In this document: in pieces, positions 10,047-18,375 of the stretch
How the letters are laid out: each line of letters opens with the position of its first letter
How positions within the stretch are numbered: position 1 is the stretch's first letter
Assembly: GCF_001475935.1 (NCBI RefSeq)
Contig: NZ_LDQA01000022.1
Location: 62,001-126,000 of the forward strand
Direction: 5' to 3'
Length of the DNA: 64,000 bases
From: Aureimonas ureilytica
GTDB lineage: Bacteria > Pseudomonadota > Alphaproteobacteria > Rhizobiales > Rhizobiaceae
Notes under the pieces: generated by a model
The model's input: only the letters and a program-made list of their open reading frames with translations
The model's database searches: none
Told to the model about the DNA's origin: nothing
Position numbers and translations under genes: made by a program

Positions 10047-10118
10047 ATGAACATCGTTCAAGAAAGAAATTGGCACAGCCATGAACATCGTTCAAGGCAG
10101 AAATTGAACGCCGTTCAA
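10047..10118. promoter_or_regulatory. Three TetR-type operator palindromes between the pspA-like and tetR genes
   Basis: Three 15-bp palindromes occur in the 105-bp divergent intergenic region. Two are identical, ATGAACATCGTTCAA at 10047-10061 and 10081-10095, and one is a perfect palindrome, TTGAACGCCGTTCAA at 10104-10118. All share TGAAC-N3-GTTCA. The first abuts the ribosome-binding site of the pspA-like gene and the third ends 18 bases before the tetR start, so one regulator could repress both directions. TetR-family proteins usually bind such 15-bp palindromes next to their own gene. Not proven, but the threefold repetition is clear in the sequence. Confidence 0.75.
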
Positions 10119-10136
10119 AAAATTTTTGGAGCGCGT

Positions 10137-10754
10137 ATGACGAAGCGGGACGAGAAGCGGCAGAATCTCAAGGCGCGCATCATAGAAGCGACGGAGCGTC
10201 GGATCGAGGAAAGCGGGGTGGAGGCCTTGCGCGCGCGCGACATCATGAGCGATGTCGGCGCGGCTCTGGGCGGGCTTTACAACGTCTTCGCCGACCTCGA
10301 CGATCTCGTCCTGCAGATCAACTCGCGCACGCTGGCGCGGCTGAAGGTCGAATTGCAGACCGGGGCGATGCCGGACGGCGATCCTCGCGCCGAGTTGACG
10401 CGGCTGGGGCTCGCCTATCTGCGCTTCGTGCGGACCCACCCTCGGCTATGGTCCGCCTTGTTTCAGCATCCCTTCGCGGCCGGCAAGCCGATCCCGGACT
10501 GGCATCGGGCCGAGCAGGGCGAGCTTCTTTCCTATCTGATCCTGGCGCTGCGGCCGCTTCAGCCGGAGCTTTCGGAAGCGGCGCTGGCGCTGCGCGCCCG
10601 CACCCTGTTCGGGGCCATCCACGGCATCGTCGAAACCTCGCTCGCCGAACGTTTCGTCGGTCTTAGCGAGCTGGATCTTGAGCGCGAGATCGAAGCCTTC
10701 ATCGGGCTCATGGTGCGCGGCATGCGGCTTGAGGCTCCTCCCCGCTCAGGCTGA
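10137..10754 (+). CDS. TetR family transcriptional regulator of the pspA-yiaAB-aas operon (predicted)
   Basis: 205-residue TetR/AcrR-type repressor. The N-terminal helix-turn-helix spans about residues 10-58 (RIIEATERRIEESG, then ALRARDIMSDVGAALGGLYNVF) and a ligand-binding helical domain follows. ATG 10137 follows three operator-like palindromes and is the first Met that gives a normal TetR N-terminus; longer frames upstream run antisense into the pspA-like gene. Divergently transcribed from that gene, so autoregulation and control of the membrane operon are likely. Its last codons lie in a 37-bp palindrome shared with the convergent efflux gene, giving the tail APPRSG. The inducer is unknown. 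Confidence 0.88.
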   Translation: MTKRDEKRQNLKARIIEATERRIEESGVEALRARDIMSDVGAALGGLYNVFADLDDLVLQINSRTLARLKVELQTGAMPDGDPRAELTRLGLAYLRFVRTHPRLWSALFQHPFAAGKPIPDWHRAEQGELLSYLILALRPLQPELSEAALALRARTLFGAIHGIVETSLAERFVGLSELDLEREIEAFIGLMVRGMRLEAPPRSG

Positions 10755-10768
10755 GCGGGGAGGAGCCT
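10732..10768. terminator. Perfect 37-bp palindrome spanning two stop codons (bidirectional terminator)
   Basis: Two 18-bp perfectly complementary arms (10732-10749 and 10751-10768) flank a single central base. The palindrome contains the stop codons of the tetR gene (plus strand) and of the RND pump gene (minus strand), which overlap by nine bases. Because both strands read the same sequence, both proteins end in the same residues, APPRS followed by G or A. There is no U tract on either side, so it is a stem-loop stop or mRNA 3'-end protector rather than a textbook intrinsic terminator. Confidence 0.7.
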
Positions 10769-13700
10769 TGATGCGGAACCAGGCGACATAGAGCGCCGGC
10801 AGGAAGAGCAGCGTCAGCACCGTGCCGACGATGATGCCGCCCATCATGGCGTAGGCCATCGGCCCCCAGAAGATCTCGCGCGCGATCGGGATGAGCGCGA
10901 GACTGGCTGCCGCCGCCGTCAGCATGATCGGGCGCATCCGCTGTTCGGTCGCCTCCACCACGGCGTTCCAGGCCTCCATCCCGTCGCGACGAAGCGACTC
11001 GATCTGGTCCACCAGGATCACCGAATTGCGGATCAGAATGCCGATCAGCGCCAGAATGCCGAGGATCGCGACGAAGCCCATGGGCGCGCCGCTCGGCAGG
11101 AGCGCCGCGACGACGCCGATAATGGCGAGCGGCGCGACGGCGAAGACCAGGATGAGCCGGCTGAAGCTCTGGAGCTGGATCATCAGGATGGTCGCCATGA
11201 CGAAGAGCATCATGGGCACCACGGCTGCGATCGGCCCCTGGCTCTTGGCGCTTTCCTCCACCGCGCCGGCGACCGCGATATGATAGCCCGCGGGCAGTGT
11301 GCGGGAGAAGTTTTCGACGTCGGGGGCGAGTTGCTGGACCACGGTCGCGGGCTGCAGCGCGTCGGTGATACCGGCGCGCACCGTGATGGTCGGCACGCGC
11401 GAGCGCGTCCAGACGACGGGCTGTTCCACGCCGTAGCGGAACGTCGCGACCGCCGAGAGCGGCACGGACTGGCCGTTGCCGGTCGGTAGCTGGAGATCGC
11501 GCAGCGCCTCGATCGAGCCGCGCTCGGCCGCCACCGCACGCCCCACGATGTCCACGAGATAGATATTGTCGCGAACCTGCGTGACCGTGGTGCCCCCGAC
11601 GATGCCGTTCAGCGTGGAGGCGATCGTCTCCGACGAGATGCCGAGCTGACGGGCGCGATCCTGCATCACGTCGATCTTTACGACGCGCGCCGGCTCGTTC
11701 CAGTCATAGGTGACTTCCGAAAGATGAGGATTGCCGGCCATGACATTGCCGAAGCCGAGCGACAGCGCGCGCACCGTATCCACATCCGGCCCGCTGATGC
11801 GGTAGGCCACGGGGCGGCCGACCGGCGGGCCGATGTCGAGAAGCTTCACATAGGCGTCCGTGTTGGGGAAGGTCCGCTTGAGATAGGCCGCGAATTCGCC
11901 CTGCAGACGGTCTCTCGCGTCGATGCTCTTGGTGACGATGATGGTCTGCCCGAAAGCGGGGCTCGCCGGCTGCACGTCGAAGGAGAGAACGAAGCGCACC
12001 GCGCCCTGGCCTACATAGCTCGACCAGTGCTCCACGTCGCCATTGCCGGCGAGTTGCTCCTTCTCGAACCTTGCGATCTCGGCCGAAGTTTCGGCGATGG
12101 TCGCGTTCTGCGGCAGATTCCAATCCACGATCAGCTCGTTGCGGTCGGAGGAGGGGAAGAACTGCTGCTGGACGAACTGCATCCCATAGACCGACGCCCC
12201 GAAGGCGATCAGCGTCGCCGCGATGGTCAGCCAGCGCCAGCGCATGCAGAAGAGTAGGATCGCTGCGAAGCCGCGTGCCACGAAGCCCTTCTGTCCATGA
12301 TGCTGCTTCATCGCCTTGGGCAGGATCAGGACGCCGAGAATGGGCGTGAACAGGACGGCGACGATCCAGGAGAGGATCAGCGCCGTCGCGATCACCACGA
12401 AAAGCGTGAAGGTGAATTCGCCCGCATTGCTGCTGTTGAGGCCGACGGGAATGAAGCCGGCAACGGTGACGAGCGTACCCGTCAGCATGGGAAAGGCGGT
12501 CGAGGTGTAGACATAAGTCGCCGCCTTGCGCAGGTCGTCGCCCGCCTCCAGCCGCGCCACCATCATTTCCACCGCGATCATCGCATCGTCCACGAGGAGC
12601 CCGAGCGCGATGATGAGCGCACCCAGCGAGATACGCTGGAGCGAGATGCCGGCATATTCCATGACGACGAAGGTCATAGCGAGAACGAGCGGAATGGCGA
12701 CGGCGACCACCAGCCCCGCGCGAAGGCCGAGACTAACGAAGCTGACGGCGAGCACGATGATGACCGCTTCGAACAGGGCGCGGGTGAAGCCCGACACGGC
12801 CTCTTCCACCACCTGCGGCTGGTTCGATACGAGGTGAACGCCGATGCCGACCGGCAGCTCGCCTTCGATGCGCGTCATCTCGTCCTGAAGCGCTTCGCCG
12901 AAGGACAGGAGATTGGCGCCCGCCTTCATGCCCACGGCCAGACCGATCGCGGGCTCGCCATTGTAGCGGAAGAGCGCGCTCGGCGGGTCGGCATAGCCGC
13001 GCTTGATCTCCGCGACATCCGACAGCCGGAAGAAGCGGTCGCCCACGCGCAGATTGAGGTTTCGCAAGCTGTCTTCGGACGCGAACTGCCCGCTCACGCG
13101 CACGCTGACGCGCTCCGGCCCGGCCTGGATGACGCCGGACGGCACGACGGCGTTCTGCGCCTGGAGCGTCTGGAGGACGCTCTGCTGGCTGATGCCGTAA
13201 GCCGCGAGGCGGCGAGGGGAAAATTCGAGAAAGATCTTCTCGTCCTGCGCGCCGACGAAATCGACCTTGCCGACATTGGGCACGGTCAGGATCTTGGAGC
13301 GGGCGTCCTCGACATAGTCGCGCAGCTCACGCTGCGTAAATCCATCGGCCGTGAAGGCATAGATATTGCCATAGACGTCACCGAAATCGTCGTTGAAGAA
13401 CGGGCCTTGGACGCCGCTCGGCAGCTCGCTACGAATGTCGTTCACGATATTGCGGACACGGACCCAGACATTGGGCACGTCCCGGCCCTTGGTCGTGTCG
13501 CGCAAGTTGACGAAGATCGTCGTCTGGCCGGGCACGGTCATCGAGCGCGTGTAGTCGAGTTGCGGCAGTTCCTCGAGCTTCTTCTCGATGCGCTCCGTCA
13601 CCTGACGCATCGTCTCGTCCACCGTCGCGCCCGGCCAGGCGGCGCTGATGATCATGGTCTTGATGGTGAAGGCGGGGTCTTCTTCCCGTCCGAGATTCAG

Positions 13701-13796
13701 ATAGGAGAGGAAGCCGGCCACCGAGAAAACCAGCATGAAGAACCAGAGCATGGACCGATGGTCGAGGGCCCAGTCCGAGAGGTTGAAGCCCTTCAT
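10746..13796 (-). CDS. RND efflux pump inner-membrane transporter (TriC-like, HAE1 type)
   Basis: 1016-residue proton-driven efflux transporter with the RND layout: one N-terminal membrane helix, a large periplasmic loop, six helices, a second loop and five more helices. The proton-relay aspartates are Asp403-Asp404 in GLLVDDAMIAVEMM. The N-terminal LGREEDPAF stretch is typical of the branch that includes TriC of Pseudomonas, which also needs two adaptor proteins. ATG 13796 overlaps the stop of the adaptor gene by four bases, so translation is coupled. No outer-membrane channel gene is nearby, so a TolC-type protein from elsewhere must be used. Substrates cannot be told from sequence. Confidence 0.9.
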   Translation of the reverse strand: MKGFNLSDWALDHRSMLWFFMLVFSVAGFLSYLNLGREEDPAFTIKTMIISAAWPGATVDETMRQVTERIEKKLEELPQLDYTRSMTVPGQTTIFVNLRDTTKGRDVPNVWVRVRNIVNDIRSELPSGVQGPFFNDDFGDVYGNIYAFTADGFTQRELRDYVEDARSKILTVPNVGKVDFVGAQDEKIFLEFSPRRLAAYGISQQSVLQTLQAQNAVVPSGVIQAGPERVSVRVSGQFASEDSLRNLNLRVGDRFFRLSDVAEIKRGYADPPSALFRYNGEPAIGLAVGMKAGANLLSFGEALQDEMTRIEGELPVGIGVHLVSNQPQVVEEAVSGFTRALFEAVIIVLAVSFVSLGLRAGLVVAVAIPLVLAMTFVVMEYAGISLQRISLGALIIALGLLVDDAMIAVEMMVARLEAGDDLRKAATYVYTSTAFPMLTGTLVTVAGFIPVGLNSSNAGEFTFTLFVVIATALILSWIVAVLFTPILGVLILPKAMKQHHGQKGFVARGFAAILLFCMRWRWLTIAATLIAFGASVYGMQFVQQQFFPSSDRNELIVDWNLPQNATIAETSAEIARFEKEQLAGNGDVEHWSSYVGQGAVRFVLSFDVQPASPAFGQTIIVTKSIDARDRLQGEFAAYLKRTFPNTDAYVKLLDIGPPVGRPVAYRISGPDVDTVRALSLGFGNVMAGNPHLSEVTYDWNEPARVVKIDVMQDRARQLGISSETIASTLNGIVGGTTVTQVRDNIYLVDIVGRAVAAERGSIEALRDLQLPTGNGQSVPLSAVATFRYGVEQPVVWTRSRVPTITVRAGITDALQPATVVQQLAPDVENFSRTLPAGYHIAVAGAVEESAKSQGPIAAVVPMMLFVMATILMIQLQSFSRLILVFAVAPLAIIGVVAALLPSGAPMGFVAILGILALIGILIRNSVILVDQIESLRRDGMEAWNAVVEATEQRMRPIMLTAAAASLALIPIAREIFWGPMAYAMMGGIIVGTVLTLLFLPALYVAWFRIKAPPRSA

Positions 13797-14878
13797 TGCG
13801 CTGCTCCGTCCGTCTTGACGCGCTGTCCCTCGGCGAGGCTGTGCACCCCGGCCGTCACCACGCGCTCGCCCTCATGGAGGCCATCCAGCACCACCCATCC
13901 TCCGTCAGCCGCCCGCTTGAGGCTCACCGCGCGCGAAGCGACGCTCGCCCCATCGGCTGAAACGACCCAGACGCGCGTCTGACCGCCCGTTTCCAGAACC
14001 GCGGTCGCGGGCAGGGCGAGGGATTGCGCATCGTCTCCCGGCAGGGCGACCTTGACGATGGAGCCGAGGCGGAACCCTTCGCCGGGATTGTCCAGCGCGA
14101 TCTTGACGCGCCGGCTGCGGGTGACCGGGTCGGCCAGCGGGGCGATCTCGCGCACCCGGCCATCGGCCACGGCGGCGGCGTCGAGTTGCAGCGCGACGCG
14201 CAGCGGCGCGCCGATCCGCAACGACCCGGCGTCGCTATCGGGCAGGTCCACCACCGCATCGCGCAGATCGGGCCGCGCGACGGTCAGCACGGGCTGGCCG
14301 GCGGCGACGACCTGCCCCGGTTCCGCCGAAACCGCCGTCACGATCCCGTCGAAGCCTGCCACGAGGCGCGCATAGGACAATTGCTCCTGCGCCTTGGCGA
14401 GCGAGGCTTCGGCTTGGATGGACGAGGCGCGGGCGGCCTGCAGAGCCTGCTCCGCGCTGTCGACGCTCGCCTGTGTCGAGGTGTTGGACTGGCGAAGCGC
14501 CTGCTGGCGCTCGGCAACCCCTTGTGCGTTGACGAGCGTCGCCGTGGCGCCCGTCAGGGCCGCTTCGGCTGCGTCCACCGCCTGTTGCAAGAGTGTGGAT
14601 TCCAGCGTCGCAAGAACCTGCCCCGCCTTCACCTCGCTGCCGACATCGGCGTCACGGCTGACGATGCGGCCCAGCAGCTGAAAGCTATAGTCGGTGGACA
14701 CTTGCGGCTCCACGGTGCCGGTATAGACCGGAGCTTGATCCTGAAACGGGCGCACAACGGCGGATTTGACCGGACGCACCGTGGGCTCGGGCGCGGCCTC
14801 CTGCTTCTGGCAGCCGGCAAGAGCCAGGACGGACACCAGCGAAACGGAAAGGCGCGAAGGGCAGAGACGGGACCTCAT
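13793..14878 (-). CDS. RND efflux periplasmic adaptor lipoprotein (second adaptor, TriB-like position)
   Basis: 361-residue membrane-fusion protein with a lipoprotein signal peptide ending in the lipobox LALAGC (Cys23). It then has a biotinyl-lipoyl half-motif, an alpha-helical hairpin rich in Ala, Gln and Glu (about residues 95-175), the second lipoyl half (LSYARLVAGFDGIVTAV) and beta-barrel domains. It would link the pump to an outer-membrane channel. The start overlaps the stop of the first adaptor gene by four bases (ATGA) and its own stop overlaps the pump start by four bases. Two different adaptors in one operon suggest a heteromeric adaptor ring, as known for TriAB. Confidence 0.88.
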   Translation of the reverse strand: MRSRLCPSRLSVSLVSVLALAGCQKQEAAPEPTVRPVKSAVVRPFQDQAPVYTGTVEPQVSTDYSFQLLGRIVSRDADVGSEVKAGQVLATLESTLLQQAVDAAEAALTGATATLVNAQGVAERQQALRQSNTSTQASVDSAEQALQAARASSIQAEASLAKAQEQLSYARLVAGFDGIVTAVSAEPGQVVAAGQPVLTVARPDLRDAVVDLPDSDAGSLRIGAPLRVALQLDAAAVADGRVREIAPLADPVTRSRRVKIALDNPGEGFRLGSIVKVALPGDDAQSLALPATAVLETGGQTRVWVVSADGASVASRAVSLKRAADGGWVVLDGLHEGERVVTAGVHSLAEGQRVKTDGAAQ

Positions 14879-15972
14879 CGGGCTGCGGCCTCCTGCGAAA
14901 GGCTGACCTTCTGGCCGGGGCGCAGAAGCTTGGTGCCTTCGACGACGACCTGCTCACCCGCCTGAAGGCCGCCGTTGACGACGACGGAGGCGGTCTCGTA
15001 GGTCGAGACATCGACCGGGCGCATGGACACTTCCGATGTGCCGGGGTTGAACATCCACAGCGCCGGCTTGCCGTCCAGCGAGGTGAGGGCGGCGGGGGGC
15101 ACAACGAACACGGGCGGCGAGGGGATCGAGGCGGAACCGCTGACGGCCGCTCCCAGCGTCATGCCGGCCGGCACCTGATCCAGCCCGATCTTGACGCGCA
15201 CCGTCGCCGTCTGCGGGTCCACGCTCGGCGCGACCTGACGGATCGCGCCCTCCGTTCGGATCGACGGATCGGCGATCAGCGCCACCGTAATGGCGGCGGG
15301 CTTTTTGTCTCGCAGCAGCAGCCCTTCCGAAATATCGAACAGCGCATCGCGCGGCCCGTCCCAGGCGATGGTAAAGACCGTCGCCGCAGCCTGCGCGATT
15401 TCGCCGACATCGAGCTTGCGATCTGTCACGATCCCGTCCGCATCGGCCTTGAGCTCGGTGAAGGAGAGTGCGTCTTCGGCGCTGGCCAATTCGGCGCGCG
15501 CCGACAGCGCGCCGGCATTGGCCACCTTGAGGGCTTGATCGGCCTGGTCGAACTCGCGCCGGGTGACGAAGCCTTGCGAGAAGAGCGAGCGCGCTCTCTC
15601 GAAGGCGGCGGTGGCTTGCTGCACCTGCGCTTGCGCCGAGGCCACGCCCGCGCGCGCCGAGTCGACATCGGCCTGCTGCGTGCTCGGATCGAGGCGGGCG
15701 AGAACCTCGCCCTTGCGCACGGCATCGCCCACATCCACCCGCCGCTCCACGATACGCCCGTTGGTGCGGAAGGACAGGTTGTTTTCGGTGCGAGCCGCGA
15801 TCGTGCCGGTGAGCGTCATCCGTTCGTCGAGGCGCTGGGGCTCGACGGCCTCGACTTTCACCCATTGTTCGACCTTGGGCGAAGCGGCGCTTTCACCCTG
15901 ACATCCCGCAACCAAGGGAAGAAGAGCTGCAACGCAAAGTCCAGTCGCCAAGCTTCTTGTTGTCAAGAACAT
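14875..15972 (-). CDS. RND efflux periplasmic adaptor lipoprotein (first adaptor, TriA-like position)
   Basis: 365-residue adaptor with a clear lipoprotein signal (MFLTTRSLATGL to LVAGC, Cys24), lipoyl halves around an alpha-helical hairpin (about residues 85-155) and C-terminal beta domains. ATG 15972 is preferred because it gives a standard signal peptide. A GTG at 16026 would add 18 residues and has no visible ribosome-binding site, but it cannot be excluded because AAAGGGG abuts the ATG too closely. First gene of the efflux operon, divergent from a TetR gene with an operator-like inverted repeat between them. It differs in sequence from the second adaptor, so it is not a recent tandem copy. 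Confidence 0.87.
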   Translation of the reverse strand: MFLTTRSLATGLCVAALLPLVAGCQGESAASPKVEQWVKVEAVEPQRLDERMTLTGTIAARTENNLSFRTNGRIVERRVDVGDAVRKGEVLARLDPSTQQADVDSARAGVASAQAQVQQATAAFERARSLFSQGFVTRREFDQADQALKVANAGALSARAELASAEDALSFTELKADADGIVTDRKLDVGEIAQAAATVFTIAWDGPRDALFDISEGLLLRDKKPAAITVALIADPSIRTEGAIRQVAPSVDPQTATVRVKIGLDQVPAGMTLGAAVSGSASIPSPPVFVVPPAALTSLDGKPALWMFNPGTSEVSMRPVDVSTYETASVVVNGGLQAGEQVVVEGTKLLRPGQKVSLSQEAAAR

Positions 15973-16041
15973 CCCCTTTGCCGGTCGAATCGGAAGCCGA
16001 CGGACGCCGGGTCGATCTTTGGACACTCATCAGTTTCGATA

Positions 16042-16076
16042 TTGACATAGGGAACTTAAGCGTTTCCAAATGTCAA
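16042..16076. promoter_or_regulatory. Operator-like inverted repeat overlapping the tetR start codon
   Basis: A 35-bp imperfect inverted repeat has outer arms TTGACAT (16042-16048) and ATGTCAA (16070-16076) and inner GGAA/TTCC halves, so 11 of 13 outer positions pair. The right arm contains the ATG of the tetR gene at 16070, and the repeat lies about 70-100 bases upstream of the first adaptor gene. This is the expected place for the divergent TetR to repress itself and the efflux operon. The left arm TTGACA also resembles a -35 element. Confidence 0.6.
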
Positions 16077-16738
16077 GCATGAGATGTCCCGTCACCCATG
16101 CCGTGTTTCAGCGCCGCAAGTCCGGCCGGCCTCCCGTCCTTTCGGAGGAGGAGCGACGCCGGATCATTCTTGCGGCGGCCGAGGCGGCCTTCTTCGAGCA
16201 GGGCTATGGCGCGACCAGCATGGACGATGTCGCCCGGCGTTGCGCCATGTCCAAGAAAACACTCTACCGATCATTCGCTACGAAAGAATCACTGTTTCAA
16301 GAACTGATCGGGACAGCCTTGCGCAGTCTTCCGGATGTGGGGCTCCCACCGGGCGAGCAGTCGCTCGACGCTCGGAAAGCCTTGGCCGAAGCGCTCCGCT
16401 CCATGCTCGAAATGCTGCTTCACCCACGTCAATTGGCGCTGGCACGCCTTGTCGTGTCGGAATCGGCTCAAGCGCCCGAATTGGCGGCCACGCTGCACGA
16501 GCAGGGTCTGGAGCGCTCGCAGCATTATCTGGACGGGGTGGTCGCCGGGTTGCGGTCCAAGGGGCTGCTTCGTCCCGAGACGGGCGAAGAGCTTGGTGTC
16601 TTCCTTCTCGACGCCTCGATCGGAGACTGGGCCTTTATGTTTCTGATCGGCCGCGTCGAAGCTCCGAGCCCGGAACAGATCGCGGAGCGGGTCGAGCGCG
16701 TTTTGGACATGTTCGGCCGCGCTATCTTCTCGGAATAG
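16070..16738 (+). CDS. TetR family repressor of the efflux operon (predicted)
   Basis: 222-residue regulator with a TetR helix-turn-helix at about residues 25-72 (RRIILAAAEAAFFEQGYG, then SMDDVARRCAMSKKTLYRSF) and a C-terminal domain of the AefR/TetR_C type. It is divergent from the two-adaptor RND operon, the usual arrangement for a local efflux repressor. ATG 16070 is the first in-frame start; another at 16079 is possible. The start codon lies inside an inverted repeat, which suggests autorepression. The ligand is unknown, but pump substrates commonly induce such repressors. Confidence 0.88.
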   Translation: MSSMRCPVTHAVFQRRKSGRPPVLSEEERRRIILAAAEAAFFEQGYGATSMDDVARRCAMSKKTLYRSFATKESLFQELIGTALRSLPDVGLPPGEQSLDARKALAEALRSMLEMLLHPRQLALARLVVSESAQAPELAATLHEQGLERSQHYLDGVVAGLRSKGLLRPETGEELGVFLLDASIGDWAFMFLIGRVEAPSPEQIAERVERVLDMFGRAIFSE

Positions 16739-16946
16739 GCGTTTCAAAAGCAGGGCTAGCGTCCGACGGTCCCGGTCGGCTCGAGGGCGAGGCGGTTCAC
16801 AAGCAAAACCGCCCGCTCCCGGCCTTCGCGACAGACCTCGATCGAGGCAGGCGAAGGATGGGGGCGGGCGGCTTTATCGTCGCCATGTTTCGAGCCGGCG
16901 ATGCGGGCCGAACGCTAGGAGAGAGGCGTCGACCTCTCCTGCCGTA

Positions 16947-17285
16947 TCAGTTCAGAAAGCTGGCGTCCGAACCCGGCACCATGTCGGGCGCGATCGCGCC
17001 GGCCGGCTGAACGGGCGTGCGATGCACGGCATTGTCAGCCTTTGCGGCCGGGCCGGCAAAGGCCGCGTCCGACCCCGGCACGAGGTCGTCGGTCGAAACG
17101 CGGGTCATGGCCGCGTTCATGCCCGCCGTGCGAGGCATACCGTAGCGAACGCTTGAGGAGGCCTGCGGGGCGGCGCTGGTCTGCGCATAGAAAGCGGCGT
17201 CGGAACCCGGGACGATGGAATCGGCGAAAGCGGGAGCGGCGGTCGCGGTCATCGAGGCGAGAGCGATCAGGGTAACGAGCTTCAT
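16947..17285 (-). CDS. Secreted small protein with three VPGSDA[A/S]F repeats
   Basis: 112-residue protein of unknown function. A Sec signal peptide (MKLVTLIALASMTATAAPAFA) is followed by a short Ala-rich protein with three near-identical octapeptides: VPGSDAAF at residues 25-32 and 69-76, and VPGSDASF at 103-110. Each is preceded by an acidic or small residue plus Ile, Leu or Met. The linkers are low in complexity and unrelated to each other. ATG 17285 is chosen because it starts the signal peptide; the frame continues far upstream, antisense to a LysR gene, and that extension is rejected. Divergent from the LysR gene. No known family is recognised; a periplasmic or surface peptide is likely. 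Confidence 0.7.
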   Translation of the reverse strand: MKLVTLIALASMTATAAPAFADSIVPGSDAAFYAQTSAAPQASSSVRYGMPRTAGMNAAMTRVSTDDLVPGSDAAFAGPAAKADNAVHRTPVQPAGAIAPDMVPGSDASFLN

Positions 17286-17414
17286 GGTCTTCAGTCCTTG
17301 CCAAACAGATCGCCTACTCAGTCCGACAACCGGTCGGTAGCGATCGTTGAAGCCAACATCGCTCCATCGTGCTATGAATGGAACTGAAACCTTGTCAGCG
17401 TGAGTGTGAATTTC

Positions 17415-18371
17415 ATGCACTTTCGGCAGTTCGATCTCAATCTCCTGCGCGTCTTCGAAGCTTTGTTCGAGGAGCAGAACGCAACGCTCGCGGGCCGTCG
17501 GCTCGGCCTCAGCCCCTCGGCGGTCAGCCACGCGACGGCGCGTTTGCGCGAGGCCGTGGGCGATCCGCTTTTCGTGCGCATCCCCGGCCGCATGGTGCCG
17601 ACCCAGCGTGCGATCGAGCTTGCCCCCTCGATTCTGGACATTCTGCGGCAGTTGCAGGACGTCCTGGAAAACAAAACCTTCGTGCCCACCGAGAGTCGCC
17701 GGGAATTCGTGGTGGCGACGGTGTCCTATGTGTCGCTGGTGGTGATTCCGCCACTCCTGCGCGTGCTTCAGGCCCAGGCGCCCCATGTCCGGCTGCGCAC
17801 CGTCCCGATCACGGATCATTCCATGCGCGATCTTCAAAACGGCGATATTGATGCTGTTCTCGTGCGCACGCGCGGCCAGCACGATGCGGTGGAATGCCAT
17901 GTCCTGTTCGAGGAAACCCTGGTCTGGGTGGTGCGCGCCGATCATCCCGCGATTCAGGACGGTCTGACGCACGAGCGACTGCGAACCATTCCCTTCGCCC
18001 GCATCTCGACGCCCGATCTCTGGACACAGCAAATGGGCGAGCGAAGCGGCTCCGCCTATGTCGATCTCGTTCAAAGCGAGCGTCAGGGCTGCGGCTCCGA
18101 GCCGGCCTGCGACCCGGCCGTGATCGTACCCGACAGTTTGAGCGCGCTCATGCTGGTTCTGGAAAGCGGCTTCGCGGCGCTGGTGCCGCGCCGCATCGCG
18201 ACGCGCACCGTGCTGGGCCACCAGCTGCGAACCCTCGACACGTCCCACACATCCCCCGCCGCGCAGATCGGCGCCTATGTGGCGGCGCGCTCCCGGCAGG
18301 ATGCGGGTGTCGATTGGCTTCTGGCCCGCGTGCGCGAGGCGACAACGGATATCGCCTTGCTCAAGACGTAG
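17415..18371 (+). CDS. LysR family transcriptional regulator
   Basis: 318-residue LysR-type regulator. The winged helix-turn-helix begins at once (MHFRQFDLNLLRVFEALFEE, then LGLSPSAVSHATARLREAVG), followed by a long linker helix and a periplasmic-binding-protein-like effector domain. ATG 17415 gives the standard N-terminus; a GTG at 17400 would add five residues, and neither has a strong ribosome-binding site. It is divergent from the triple-repeat secreted protein, which could be its target. A C-terminal Cys pair (GCGSEPACDP) might be redox-sensitive, but this is speculation. The effector is unknown. Confidence 0.88.
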   Translation: MHFRQFDLNLLRVFEALFEEQNATLAGRRLGLSPSAVSHATARLREAVGDPLFVRIPGRMVPTQRAIELAPSILDILRQLQDVLENKTFVPTESRREFVVATVSYVSLVVIPPLLRVLQAQAPHVRLRTVPITDHSMRDLQNGDIDAVLVRTRGQHDAVECHVLFEETLVWVVRADHPAIQDGLTHERLRTIPFARISTPDLWTQQMGERSGSAYVDLVQSERQGCGSEPACDPAVIVPDSLSALMLVLESGFAALVPRRIATRTVLGHQLRTLDTSHTSPAAQIGAYVAARSRQDAGVDWLLARVREATTDIALLKT

Positions 18372-18375
18372 CGCC

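Noticed and set aside
17286-18248. Upstream extension of the triple-repeat protein, antisense to the LysR gene
   Set aside because: The signal peptide starts at 17285; the extension overlaps a real LysR gene and has no signal or domain.
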